Shown in pieces: positions 1 through 8,183 of a stretch of DNA of 64,000 nucleotides. Positions within the stretch are counted from its first letter, which is position 1; each line of letters begins with the position of its first letter. The stretch is taken from assembly GCF_036961565.1 (NCBI RefSeq), contig NZ_JBAMDD010000013.1, positions 1 to 64,000 of the forward strand. Direction: 5' to 3'. The notes under the pieces were generated by a model, which was not told the DNA's origin, did no database searches, and saw nothing but the letters and a program-made list of their open reading frames with translations. The stretch is from Chitinimonas sp036961565 (GTDB taxonomy: Bacteria; Pseudomonadota; Gammaproteobacteria; Burkholderiales; Chitinimonadaceae). The position numbers and the translations under genes are program-made.

Positions 1-51
1 ACTTATCCCGGTGCGTCTTGAGGGGTGATTAGGTGGTTTGCCGATGGTGCG

Positions 52-77
52 CTTGCTGGCGAGGCCCAGCCAGCAAG
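52..77 (-). terminator. Hairpin downstream of the small membrane protein gene
   Basis: Nine-base perfect arms (CTTGCTGGC / GCCAGCAAG) separated by eight bases lie just past the stop of the minus-strand gene at 95-430. No T-tract follows on the minus strand, so this is at best a weak or factor-dependent terminator, or a repeat. Confidence 0.3.
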
Positions 78-94
78 GCCGGGCGGGCGGTGCG

Positions 95-430
95 CTAGTG
101 CATCGACATCCAGGTATCTCTATGTTGGTGAAACGTATACAGCAGCAGGCTGATGGCAATGCCGGAACACACGGTGGTCGGCAGCAGCACGCCTGCATAG
201 GCCGACAAGGCCACCGTTACCAGCAAGGACAACACCAACCAGAAAAAACCCAGCTTGAAGCGGAAAAACAGCAGCAGGTAGGCGATGGCATCCGCCAGCC
301 ACCACAAGGCGATCCAGCGCCATACCAGCCCACCGCCATGCATCTTGATATAGGCCGGCATGGCAACCCAGATGGCAAGGCAGATCAGCAGGTTGCAGAC
401 CACACCTGCCAAAGCGATAGGCGCCAGCAT
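95..430 (-). CDS. Small integral membrane protein of unknown function
   Basis: I do not recognise a named family. The 111-residue product is almost entirely hydrophobic, with three to four membrane segments (about residues 1-25, 35-55, 58-80 and 82-100) and a short His-rich polar tail (residues ...FHQHRDTWMSMH). I chose ATG at 430; an in-frame TTG at 436 is also possible. The start lies two bases beyond the stop of the 58-residue ORF at 433-609, so the two genes are probably cotranscribed and translationally coupled. Membrane location is seen in the sequence; the function is not. Confidence 0.7.
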   Translation of the reverse strand: MLAPIALAGVVCNLLICLAIWVAMPAYIKMHGGGLVWRWIALWWLADAIAYLLLFFRFKLGFFWLVLSLLVTVALSAYAGVLLPTTVCSGIAISLLLYTFHQHRDTWMSMH

Positions 431-432
431 GA

Positions 433-609
433 TCAATCGTCTTCGTACTGGCCCAGCAAGACATTCAGCGTATGGCGTTGGGCGAGGGGGCGATCAGCCA
501 GCCAAAACCTGCCGATTTGGGCGGCGGACGCCTGCGGCCCCAAACAAGGGCAGCACGGGTATTCAGCGCCCGCTAAGACGCGCCATCGGGCGCGGTGATG
601 GTCGAACAT
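433..609 (-). CDS. Small 58-residue protein with a CCPC motif
   Basis: A short ORF starting MFDHHRARW and ending GQYEDD. It has a strong ribosome binding site (GGGAGGA) about seven bases before its ATG, and its stop sits directly before the start of the membrane protein gene at 95-430. The product contains a cysteine cluster (PCCPC, about residues 18-22) and many Arg/His residues near the N-terminus, which could bind a metal, but no family is recognised. Support is the ribosome binding site and the tight spacing with its neighbour; there is no homology evidence. Confidence 0.5.
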   Translation of the reverse strand: MFDHHRARWRVLAGAEYPCCPCLGPQASAAQIGRFWLADRPLAQRHTLNVLLGQYEDD

Positions 610-866
610 GCATATCCTCCCTACCTATTGCCACTTGTTGCGGCTTCTTTATCAGTACCACCAGCAATACCTTGCAGGGTCTGCTGCAGGCCTAATGACA
701 TATGGGTAAAATTTTATCGCATCCCGCCTAGTCGTGGGAGTTAGTCTGATGTGAATTAGTTACTTGTGCTGGTGGTCTTGCTAGCCCCATCCCGATTGGG
801 ATGAAACAGGTAGTAGCGGGGAAGGCTGCTTAACTGTCGCTCAGCGGTGGCGCATCTGCCATGCGG

Positions 867-2162
867 CTAAAGATCCGAATCATATTCGGCCAACTGCTGG
901 TTGGTAGCGATCAGCCGTTTGACCAGCAGGGCGATGAAGGCCTTGTCAAAGCGTATCTGTAGCTCGTCCGACGCTTGTTTGAGTGACTCGCTGCGTATCT
1001 TGAGCACCACGATGTCGCTTTCGGCTGTCACGGTGGCGGTGCGTACCTTGTTCTCAGGCTGCAGATAGACCATCTCGCCTATGCTGACGCCGGCTTCCAG
1101 CGACGAGAGTGACCAACCCTTGCGGCTGACCGATACCCGGCCCTGTACCAGCAGGTAGAAGGAGTCGCCGGGCGATCCTTCCCGCATCAGCACGGTGCCA
1201 CGGGGCAAGCCGTGCCATTGCCCCATTCTCAGGGTCTCCCATAGCGCGACATCGGTGAAATCACGCAAGAAAGGCAAGGCGCGCAGGCGCTCGAAGCGCT
1301 CGCCATCTGCCGTCTGGCGGGGTTTCTTGGGTAGTGCCTGGCTGATGGCGACCAGGGCGCTGGCAAAGTCGCCCCAGTTGGCGTAGCGATCCTGCGGCTG
1401 CTTGGCCAGTGCCTTGTCGACGACAGTGGCCAGGCCTGTGGGTAGTTCTGGGCGGATGACGGTTAGCGACAGCGGTGCTTCATTGCCGATCTTGAAGATG
1501 GTGGCGTAGTCGCTATCGCCTTCAAATGGGCGCCGGCCGGCCAGGAGTTCGAACAGCACCACGCCCAGCGAGAACATGTCGGACTGGTGTGTCAGCGAGG
1601 CTTCGCGTATCTGCTCCGGCGACATATAGGCGGGCGAGCCCACCAGGCCCGATAGCTGGGTGCGGTCGGCACTGGTCACCATGGCCGTGCCAAAGTCGGT
1701 CAGCTTGATTTCGCCTTCGCGGCAGCGCAGCAGGTTGGCAGGCTTGATATCGCGATGCACCAGGCCCAGGCGCTGGGCGTACTCCAGCGCGTGGCAGCAT
1801 TTGTAGGCGATGTCGAGGACTTCGGCCAGGGGCAGCAGGTTGTCAGGGGTGGTAAAGGCTTCCAGCGATTCGCCGTCAACATACTCCAGCACCAGATAGG
1901 GCGGGTCTGCTGCTTCGTCGGCATCCAGCAAGGCCACAATGTGTGGGTGACGTAGCTGGCCTGCCAGGGTGGCCTCGTTGTGCAGCAGGCGGCGGTAGCG
2001 TGTGGCCTGGCGCTCATCTGACAGCAGGTGGGCGTGAGTCTGCTTGATGGCAACCCGGCGGCTGCCAAAGCTGTCGTAAGCAAGGTAGACCGTGCCGGTG
2101 GCGCCTCGGCCCAGTTCACGTTCTATGCGGTACTTGCCTATGCTGGCGGGAATGGCGTTCAT
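867..2162 (-). CDS. Serine/threonine protein kinase with C-terminal cyclic-nucleotide-binding-like domain
   Basis: Hanks-type kinase in residues about 10-270: glycine loop GRGATG, catalytic Lys in VAIK, catalytic loop HRDIKPANLL, DFG motif, and APE-like SPAYMSPEQ. A second domain at about residues 300-415 looks like a cNMP/CAP-family sensor: PRGTVLMREG, SFYLLVQGRVSV, and a phosphate-binding-cassette-like GEMVYLQ...RTATV. The protein has no membrane segment and is presumably cytoplasmic. The order kinase then cNMP domain suggests that ligand binding or protein interaction tunes kinase activity. Whether a cyclic nucleotide really binds is uncertain because the cassette is divergent. It stands next to ubiA/ubiC on the same strand, 63 bases upstream in genome order, but a functional link is not evident. 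Confidence 0.9.
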   Translation of the reverse strand: MNAIPASIGKYRIERELGRGATGTVYLAYDSFGSRRVAIKQTHAHLLSDERQATRYRRLLHNEATLAGQLRHPHIVALLDADEAADPPYLVLEYVDGESLEAFTTPDNLLPLAEVLDIAYKCCHALEYAQRLGLVHRDIKPANLLRCREGEIKLTDFGTAMVTSADRTQLSGLVGSPAYMSPEQIREASLTHQSDMFSLGVVLFELLAGRRPFEGDSDYATIFKIGNEAPLSLTVIRPELPTGLATVVDKALAKQPQDRYANWGDFASALVAISQALPKKPRQTADGERFERLRALPFLRDFTDVALWETLRMGQWHGLPRGTVLMREGSPGDSFYLLVQGRVSVSRKGWSLSSLEAGVSIGEMVYLQPENKVRTATVTAESDIVVLKIRSESLKQASDELQIRFDKAFIALLVKRLIATNQQLAEYDSDL

Positions 2163-2225
2163 GACTTCATATTACAGCCACTCCAGCCAGGTTTTGCTTT
2201 TGTATTGCTCCCCTGCCAGTCCAGC

Positions 2226-3119
2226 TTACCAAGGCTTCCAGGCTGCGGTAGCCGACCAGTAGTCGAGCGCAATGCCGGCAAAGACGGCCATGCCTACCCA
2301 GTTGTTGTCCAGGAAGGCCTGGAAGCACTTGGCGCGGTCACGGCCGCGTATCTGGCGATATTGCAGGGCGATCAGCAATGCCGCTACTCCCAGGCCCAGA
2401 TACCAGAATGTGGTGCGCTGCAGCAGCCAGCCTATGCCGATCATACTGGCCAGGAACAGTGCATGGCAGACCATGACGGCTTCGGCATCAAAGCGGCCAA
2501 AGGTGATGGCGCTGGTCTTGATGCCGATTTTCAGATCGTCGGGCTTGTCGACCATGGCGTACTCGGTATCGTAAGCCACGACCCAGAACAGGTTGGCGGC
2601 GACCAGGCACCAGGCGATATAGGGCACGGTGCCATGCACGGCCGCAAAGGCCATCGGTATGCCAAAGCTGAATGCCAGCCCCAGGTAGGCCTGGGGTATG
2701 GGTAAAAAGCGCTTGGTATAGGGGTAGCTGGCTGCGAGGATGACGGCGGGTATGGACATCCACAGGGTCAGGCGGTTGAGTGGCAATACCAGCAGAAAGG
2801 CGGCCAGGGCCAGTGCGGCAGCCAGGAGCAGGGCCTCTTTGGTCGATACCCGTCCGGCCGCCAGTGGGCGTTCGCGGGTACGGTCTACATGGCCGTCGAA
2901 ATCCTTGTCGGCGTAGTCGTTGATGACGCAGCCGGCAGAGCGCATCAGCAAGGTGCCCAGGGCGAAGATCCACAGTATCACTGGATTGGGCATGCCCTCG
3001 CTGGCCACCCACAGGCCCCACAGTGTGGGCCAGAGCAGCAGCAGGATGCCGATGGGCTTGTCCAGCCGCATCAACTTCTCGTATTGGTTGAGGCGTTGTT
3101 TGAAGTGGGTCCAGGTCAT
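2226..3119 (-). CDS. ubiA: 4-hydroxybenzoate octaprenyltransferase
   Basis: Inner-membrane prenyltransferase of ubiquinone synthesis that joins the polyprenyl chain to 4-hydroxybenzoate. The 297-residue product has the two Asp-rich motifs of the UbiA family: NDYADKDFDGHVDRT at about residue 67 and YDTEYAMVDKPDD at about residue 184, with about eight to nine membrane segments around them. Length fits the family (about 290). Its start overlaps the stop of ubiC by four bases (ATGA), so the two are translationally coupled; UbiC makes the substrate that UbiA uses. Confidence 0.96.
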   Translation of the reverse strand: MTWTHFKQRLNQYEKLMRLDKPIGILLLLWPTLWGLWVASEGMPNPVILWIFALGTLLMRSAGCVINDYADKDFDGHVDRTRERPLAAGRVSTKEALLLAAALALAAFLLVLPLNRLTLWMSIPAVILAASYPYTKRFLPIPQAYLGLAFSFGIPMAFAAVHGTVPYIAWCLVAANLFWVVAYDTEYAMVDKPDDLKIGIKTSAITFGRFDAEAVMVCHALFLASMIGIGWLLQRTTFWYLGLGVAALLIALQYRQIRGRDRAKCFQAFLDNNWVGMAVFAGIALDYWSATAAWKPW

Positions 3120-3649
3120 GGCGTAACGGCAGGTAGAAAGACTTCGGTGACAAGTATGCGCGCCTGGCCCAGTTCAAAGCGAGAGCGGCGCGCCCAGAGG
3201 CGTGCCGGCAGGGGGCCGACTGCGGTCTCGGCACGGCGGTAGAGTGCATGGCGTTTGTCCAGCCCCCGGAAAGCCAGTGCACTGCGCCTGACCTTGGGGT
3301 TGGCGAACAGGGTCGCGCCCAGGGGCTTGGTGCCCTGGCGGCGTAGGCGCTGATAGCCATGGAACAAGGCACTGCGGGGCATGACAGAGTGCGCGAACAC
3401 CAGGGGGGTATTGCCACTCATCAGCAGCACTTCCCGCACAATGGCCAGTTGCGAGCGCTTGAGCCCCAGTGCACGCAGTTCGTCGCGATTGGGCCTGGCC
3501 CAGTGCTGGCGCAGCAGCTTGACGCTGAAGCCGGGAAACTGGGCGATCAGGCGGGCGGTAAGCGAGCCGGGGTGGATTAGCCAGCGGCGCAGCGCGCGTG
3601 GCGCACGGCTGGCGGGATGCTCCCAGCGGTGACTGGCGATATGCGACAT
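3116..3649 (-). CDS. ubiC: Chorismate lyase
   Basis: Catalyses chorismate to 4-hydroxybenzoate plus pyruvate, the first step of ubiquinone synthesis. The 177-residue product matches the UbiC pattern: W(L/I)...GSLT near the N-terminus, VREVLL(M)...P.VFAHS in the middle, and LGATLF...V.R...AF in the second half, ending with a V(T/L)EVFLP motif. Sequence divergence of this family makes it harder to be certain from motifs alone, but the overlapping ubiA gene strongly supports it. Start ATG at 3649 is the first in frame and no alternative fits better. Confidence 0.92.
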   Translation of the reverse strand: MSHIASHRWEHPASRAPRALRRWLIHPGSLTARLIAQFPGFSVKLLRQHWARPNRDELRALGLKRSQLAIVREVLLMSGNTPLVFAHSVMPRSALFHGYQRLRRQGTKPLGATLFANPKVRRSALAFRGLDKRHALYRRAETAVGPLPARLWARRSRFELGQARILVTEVFLPAVTP

Positions 3650-3761
3650 GACGGTAGCAAGGCGGCGAAAGCCGCGATTATGCCAGACGCGGCTTGCCGG
3701 CGCGGTGTTGATGGGCTACCAACGGATGAAACAGTGTGTCGCGCGGATGTGGCGGGGCTTG

Positions 3762-4499
3762 CTAGTGCCAGCGCGCCTCTATGCGAGCATATTCGCCTGT
3801 TCGATGCAGCTTCTCCAGGCCTTCGTCAAACAGCTTGATGTAGCGCTCAACGCCTGCCTTCTTGGGGGCGAAGGAGACATAGATATCCGGCTCTATCAAG
3901 GTGCCTACCGATTTGAAGCGGCCTTTTAGCGATGGCTGGGTGCGGCTTATGTGGCTGGCTATCCTGTCATAGACCAGGGCGTAATCCACCCGGCCGGCGA
4001 CCAGTTTGCGCAGGGCGAACAGGTCGGAATTGCCGATGTCGCGATGCATGGCCGTATCGCTGTCAAAGGGGGCGCCGTAGTCGTAGCCATTGGTAACGGC
4101 AATCAGGCGGCCACGCAGGTCTTGCAAGCGGATGACCTTGTCGGGGTGGTCGGCGCGGGCATAGATGTCGATGCGACCTTTGAACAGCGGCTGCTTGTGC
4201 CAGCGGTAGCGCTTCTCCAGCAGGCTGTTGCGCAGGGTGTCGAAGCAACCATCCAAGAGGTTTTCCTCGGTCAGCTTCATGCACCGTGCATAGGGCAGAG
4301 AGACCAGCTCGACACCCACGCCCACCTGCTTGTAGGCAGCGCGTACCAGATCAGCGGCGAACCCGACCGGTTTGCCCTGCAAGGCGCCGGAGTAGGGGTA
4401 CCAGTCATCCTCCGCGCCGATGCGTACCGTTTCTGCAGCCAGGCAGGGGAGGAGGCTAATCAGCAGGGCAAGTGCAAAGAGTCGTACCATGACTGACAT
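3762..4499 (-). CDS. Orphan periplasmic solute-binding protein, family 3 (amino-acid type)
   Basis: Secreted periplasmic binding protein with a signal peptide (hydrophobic run ending ...CLAAE). The mature part begins VRIGAEDDWYPYSG, the usual opening of SBP_bac_3 proteins, followed by LPYARCM, a second cysteine in DGCF, and the ITNGYDYG-like hinge VTNGYDYGAPFD. A close paralogue is encoded at 14428-15186; both keep the ARCM...GCF cysteine pair. No permease or ATPase gene is nearby, so it may serve a distant transporter or a sensor. ATG at 4499 was taken; ATG 4490 or GTG 4514 are alternatives. Confidence 0.88.
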   Translation of the reverse strand: MSVMVRLFALALLISLLPCLAAETVRIGAEDDWYPYSGALQGKPVGFAADLVRAAYKQVGVGVELVSLPYARCMKLTEENLLDGCFDTLRNSLLEKRYRWHKQPLFKGRIDIYARADHPDKVIRLQDLRGRLIAVTNGYDYGAPFDSDTAMHRDIGNSDLFALRKLVAGRVDYALVYDRIASHISRTQPSLKGRFKSVGTLIEPDIYVSFAPKKAGVERYIKLFDEGLEKLHRTGEYARIEARWH

Positions 4500-4558
4500 A
4501 ATAGTTCGCGTCACACTGTCTCTTGTGTGCTGCGCAGAATATTTACATGCTCTGTCTC

Positions 4559-5395
4559 ATGGATGCTAACGACCCGACTGCCGAATATGTCCGCTTTCAT
4601 CGCCCCGCCCAGTTCGATGGGCTGGAGCTCTTGACCGCGCACTATTTTGATCACAGCTTTGCGCCACATGTGCATGAGGGCTATTGCATTGCCTTGATCG
4701 AGCAAGGCGCCGAGCGTTTTCGTTGCAGGGGCACAGAACATTGTGCCGGCGTGGGTACGCTGGCCATCGTCAACCCGGACGAAGTCCATACCGGGCGGCG
4801 GGCGGGCGAGGAGGGTTGGAGCTACAAGGTGTTCTACCCCGACCCTGATCTGATACGCCGCTTATGTGTGGACATGGGTAACTGGCAGGGTGGAACGCCA
4901 TTCTTTCCAGAGGCGGTGGTGGATGATGCCAGCCTGGTCATGCCCATGCGCCAGTTGCACCAGGCCCTGACCGGCCCTGCCAGCCAGTTGGAGCGGGAAG
5001 GCCGCTGGCACGAGGCCATGGGTTTGCTGCTGCGGCGGCACGCCAGAGGGCTGGCACAACCCTTGGGTGGATATGGCGAGCGCGCAGCGGTGAGCCGGGT
5101 ACAGGCGCTGCTGCGGGAGCGGCATGCCGATAATCCTGGCCTGCAGGAACTGGCCGATGCTGTGGGCTTGAGTCCCTGGCACCTGAATCGCGTGTTCAGG
5201 CAGCAGGTGGGCTTGCCCCCCCATGCCTACCAGACCCAGGTCAGGCTGGCCCGGGCCAAGACCTTGCTGCGCGGTGGGCAGAGTCTCAGCGATATCTCGC
5301 ACGCGCTGGGTTATGCCGACCAGCCGCACTTTGGGCGGCAGTTCAAGCGGGCGTTTGGCGTGACGCCGGGGCAGTATCGGCAGGCGCTAATCTGA
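4559..5395 (+). CDS. AraC-family transcriptional regulator
   Basis: N-terminal cupin-like effector domain (about residues 15-140, with HSFAPHVHEGYCIALIEQGAERFRC typical of AraC sensors) and a C-terminal double helix-turn-helix (about residues 175-275: ELADAVGLSPWHLNRVFRQQVGLPPHAYQ and LSDISHALGYADQPHFGRQFKRAFGVTPGQYR). The next genes on the same strand encode an AzlC/AzlD exporter 72 bases downstream, the usual partner of this regulator type, so it probably controls that operon. The start is uncertain: ATG 4547 and TTG 4523 are in frame too, and none has a clear ribosome binding site. Confidence 0.92.
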   Translation: MDANDPTAEYVRFHRPAQFDGLELLTAHYFDHSFAPHVHEGYCIALIEQGAERFRCRGTEHCAGVGTLAIVNPDEVHTGRRAGEEGWSYKVFYPDPDLIRRLCVDMGNWQGGTPFFPEAVVDDASLVMPMRQLHQALTGPASQLEREGRWHEAMGLLLRRHARGLAQPLGGYGERAAVSRVQALLRERHADNPGLQELADAVGLSPWHLNRVFRQQVGLPPHAYQTQVRLARAKTLLRGGQSLSDISHALGYADQPHFGRQFKRAFGVTPGQYRQALI

Positions 5396-5467
5396 TAGGC
5401 ATGGCGCAAGAATGTTCAATACGGCGCTGGCAGGCCCACGTATCGTGTTTGCCAGGAGGTTGTACCC

Positions 5468-6193
5468 ATGACAACAACGTTTCACCCCACTCGCCATGGC
5501 GAGCTGCTGCAGGGCGCCCGTGACTCGCTGCCCATGCTGGCAGGCGCAGCACCCTTTGGCATCATCTTTGGCACACTGGCCGGGCCTAGCGGCCTATCGC
5601 TGCTGGGGGCCATGGGCATGTCGCTGTTCGTGTTTGCCGGTTCATCGCAGTTTATTGCCCTGACCTTGCTCTCGGGCGGGGCAGGGCTGGCAGTCATTGT
5701 ATTCACCACCTTTGTGGTCAATCTGCGGCATGCGCTTTATTCCGCTACCCTGCTGCCCCATGTGGCGTCCTTGGGGCAGCGCTGGCGCATACCGCTGGCT
5801 TTCTGGCTGACGGATGAAACGTTCGCCGTGGTGCAGCACCGCTACGGTGCGGCCGATGCCTCCCCGCTCAAGCATTGGTATCACCTGGGCTCCAGCCTGG
5901 CCATGTACGGCAACTGGATAGTCTGGACATTGGTGGGCGTGCTGCTGGGCAGATCGTTCGAGGGCCTGGACAAGCTGGGGCTGGAATTTGCGATGGTGGC
6001 CACCTTTACCGGCATTGTGGTTTCGCTGCTCAAGACCCGGCCCATGGTGGCGGCGGCCATTACGGCTGGCGCAGTGGCCCTGTTGGCCAGGGATATGCCC
6101 TACAAGCTGGGCCTGTTGCTGGCGGCATTGGCGGGTGTGGTGGTGGGCGTCCTGCTCGAAGGTCGCACTGCCACCGAGGAGGCACAGGCATGA
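5468..6193 (+). CDS. azlC: AzlC-family branched-chain amino acid exporter, large subunit
   Basis: Inner-membrane protein of the AzlC/YgaZ family that, together with a small AzlD subunit, exports branched-chain or related amino acids. The 241-residue product has the family opening GARDSLPMLAGAAPFGIIFGTLA, the FAGSSQFIALTLL segment, and FVVNLRHALYSATL, with about seven membrane helices. A strong AGGAGG ribosome binding site precedes the ATG. The stop overlaps the azlD start (ATGA). The AraC gene just upstream is the likely regulator; the transported substrate is inferred from the family. Confidence 0.95.
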   Translation: MTTTFHPTRHGELLQGARDSLPMLAGAAPFGIIFGTLAGPSGLSLLGAMGMSLFVFAGSSQFIALTLLSGGAGLAVIVFTTFVVNLRHALYSATLLPHVASLGQRWRIPLAFWLTDETFAVVQHRYGAADASPLKHWYHLGSSLAMYGNWIVWTLVGVLLGRSFEGLDKLGLEFAMVATFTGIVVSLLKTRPMVAAAITAGAVALLARDMPYKLGLLLAALAGVVVGVLLEGRTATEEAQA

Positions 6194-6516
6194 GTCAATA
6201 CGAACTGGCGGTGATACTGGGCATGACGGCGGTGACGTTCCTGATACGCTACTCTTTCTTTGCCCTGGGCGACAAAGTGCAGTTCCCGCCCTTGGTGAAG
6301 CGCGCCTTGCGCTATGTGCCGGTGGCGGTGCTGACGGCGATAGTGGTGCCCATGGTGCTGTTGCCCGATGGTCGGCACTGGCAGCTGGATTGGCGTAATG
6401 CCTGGTTGCTAGGTGCCTTGGTGAGTGCCTTTATCGCCTGGCGTTTCAATCATCTACTGGCTGCCATGGGCGGCGGTATGGCGGTGTTCTTTCTGTGGCG
6501 ATGGTTGCTGGCATAA
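6190..6516 (+). CDS. azlD: AzlD-family branched-chain amino acid exporter, small subunit
   Basis: A 108-residue membrane protein with about four helices: TAVTFLIRYSFFALGDKVQFPP is the typical AzlD/YgaH opening, followed by LVKRALRYVPVAVLTAIVVPMVL. It starts inside the azlC stop codon, so translation is coupled and the two subunits are made together. Its own end overlaps or nearly touches the start of the EEP-family gene. Confidence 0.93.
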   Translation: MSQYELAVILGMTAVTFLIRYSFFALGDKVQFPPLVKRALRYVPVAVLTAIVVPMVLLPDGRHWQLDWRNAWLLGALVSAFIAWRFNHLLAAMGGGMAVFFLWRWLLA

Positions 6517-6533
6517 GCCCGCTGCGGGCTGGC

Positions 6534-7448
6534 ATGCGCCGCTTGGCGTTGATCGGGGGTAGTGCAGCCCTGCTGCCTTTGCTTGCCTATGGCCTGGGCC
6601 GCCTGGATTGGCGCTTGGAGCTGTTCAGCCATTTTCTGCCGCACGCTAGCGTGCTGCTGGCTGTTGCAAGCTGGGTGGTGGGTCAGGGCAGGGCCAGGCA
6701 AGGGTTTGCCCTGGCTGCCTGCCTGGGCCTGATTGCCACAATACAGCCGCTGCTACCCTCTGCAGCCAAGCCGGCGGCGCAGGGAGGTGCCATCAGGCTG
6801 CTGAGCTACAACGTGTATTTGCATAATCCAGATATGGTGGATGTGCAGATGCAGATCGCGCGGCACGACCCTGACCTCATCTTGCTGATTGAGCTTACCC
6901 CGGTGCAATGGCAGCAATTGCATGCCCTCCGCAAGCGCTATCCCCACGGTTGTGCCCACCCGCAGGATGACCCGTTCGGCATGGCGGTGTTATCGCGCTT
7001 GCCCTTGCGTAGCTGCGTGGTGGAAGGCGAAGACCTGGGCCTGCCGGTGATCGTGGCCAGGCTGGAGCGAGGCCCCTATCTGGTGGGGCTGCATGCGCCA
7101 CCGCCGCTGAGCCCGTTGTTGGCCAGCCAGCGCCAGGCCATGTTGGGCCATTGGTCGCGGCGCTTGGCTGATCAGCCTGATGCCTTGCTGATGGGTGACC
7201 TGAACCTGACACCCTGGTCACCCATCTATCGCCAGTTGCTGAGCAACTCGGGTATGCGTGATGCTAGAGCCGGGCAGGGCATGCTTGCCAGTTGGCCGGC
7301 CAGCCTGGGGGTGTTGGGCCTGCCCTTGGATCAGGCCATGGTTGGCCGTGCCTGGGCGGTTGCAGACCTGCAGGTGGGGAGTGCCGGTATGTCTGACCAC
7401 CGCCCCTTGATATTGACGGTGGCGCCACGGGCGCAGGATGCGCCCTGA
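6534..7448 (+). CDS. Membrane-anchored endonuclease/exonuclease/phosphatase family protein
   Basis: The N-terminal 75 residues hold two to three membrane helices; the rest is an EEP (DNase I-like) fold with IRLLSYNVYLHNPD, the metal-ligand Glu in LILLIELTP, the active-site His in LVGLHAPPP, the LLMGDLNLTPWSP motif, and the final SDHRPLILTV. Such proteins are phosphodiesterases or phosphatases whose substrate varies widely, and membrane-anchored members often act in the periplasm. Substrate is unknown here. ATG 6501 or GTG 6495, inside azlD, are alternative starts; it may be the last gene of the azl operon. Confidence 0.9.
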   Translation: MRRLALIGGSAALLPLLAYGLGRLDWRLELFSHFLPHASVLLAVASWVVGQGRARQGFALAACLGLIATIQPLLPSAAKPAAQGGAIRLLSYNVYLHNPDMVDVQMQIARHDPDLILLIELTPVQWQQLHALRKRYPHGCAHPQDDPFGMAVLSRLPLRSCVVEGEDLGLPVIVARLERGPYLVGLHAPPPLSPLLASQRQAMLGHWSRRLADQPDALLMGDLNLTPWSPIYRQLLSNSGMRDARAGQGMLASWPASLGVLGLPLDQAMVGRAWAVADLQVGSAGMSDHRPLILTVAPRAQDAP

Positions 7449-7461
7449 CATCTGATAGGGC

Positions 7462-7914
7462 TCAGGTGGGCTGCTTGAGCGGAATCTCGGTGAAATCCTC
7501 GGTATGGGCCAGTTGGCTGAAGATGCTGTGCAGGTCTGCAGGCGGCGGCATCAGCTTGCGCGCTTTCAGGTCCAGCCAGGCGCCGTTGACTTCATGCCGG
7601 GCTGCCAGCTTGCCGTCGGCCTTGTAGAGGTCGTGCCGTATGGCAAAGCGGCTGCTGTCCTGGCTCAGGCCGGCGATGCGTACCTCTATGGTCAGTCGCT
7701 CGCTCATTTTCACTTCCTTCAGGTATTCGGTCCATTCCTTGAATATGACCGGGCCGAAGGCATGCTGCTGAAACTGCTCAAAGCCGAAACCGTGCAGTTT
7801 CAGCCATTCGATACGGGCGTGGGTGCAGAAGTCGGCATAGGCGCTGTGGCGTACATGCTGGTTGGCATCACAATCAGACCAGCGCACTTCAACTGTGTGG
7901 CGGAAGGTTTCCAT
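7462..7914 (-). CDS. Acyl-CoA thioesterase, 4-hydroxybenzoyl-CoA thioesterase type (hotdog fold)
   Basis: A 150-residue hotdog-fold thioesterase: VEVRWSDCDANQHVRHSAYADFCTHARIEW is the 4HBT family signature with the catalytic Asp in the D-x-x-x-H region, followed by paired strands to the end. It probably hydrolyses an acyl- or aroyl-CoA, or acts on phenylacetyl-type CoA; the exact substrate cannot be told. ATG at 7914 gives the normal length; the longer frame to 7974 would run into the promoter palindrome described at 7946-7991. Confidence 0.9.
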   Translation of the reverse strand: METFRHTVEVRWSDCDANQHVRHSAYADFCTHARIEWLKLHGFGFEQFQQHAFGPVIFKEWTEYLKEVKMSERLTIEVRIAGLSQDSSRFAIRHDLYKADGKLAARHEVNGAWLDLKARKLMPPPADLHSIFSQLAHTEDFTEIPLKQPT

Positions 7915-7945
7915 GGGTGCATCCCTCAATTGGCTTGATGATGCG

Positions 7946-7991
7946 ATGCTAGTTGGCCTCGATAATTCAAGCAACTGCTTGCTTGAATTAT
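7946..7991 (-). promoter_or_regulatory. Promoter overlapped by a 13-base inverted repeat, upstream of the thioesterase gene
   Basis: On the minus strand a -35-like TTGCTT (7969-7974) and -10-like TAGCAT (7946-7951) are 17 bases apart, about 30 bases before the start codon. The -35 lies in one arm of a perfect inverted repeat, ATAATTCAAGCAA / TTGCTTGAATTAT, with a four-base loop (7962-7991). The placement suggests a repressor operator (MarR- or TetR-sized), although no regulator gene is adjacent. Confidence 0.5.
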
Positions 7992-8183
7992 ATTCATGAA
8001 CTTAGGTGCCTGCCGCGGGGGGCTTGGCTCGAGTAGTGGCCTACGGCGGCGATGTATCCGTCAAGCCAAGCTGGCTGTGGCCGGCAGGTGTCGTCCACCA
8101 AACCCTTTGCGGCAAAACTGGCTGAGCGAACCGGCGCACGGCTGGTTTGCTCAGCATGGCCACGCGGGTATTGCCAGCGATGC

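Noticed and set aside
788..803. Small hairpin CATCCC-GATT-GGGATG after the kinase gene
   Set aside because: Only six base pairs and no T-tract; too weak to call a terminator.
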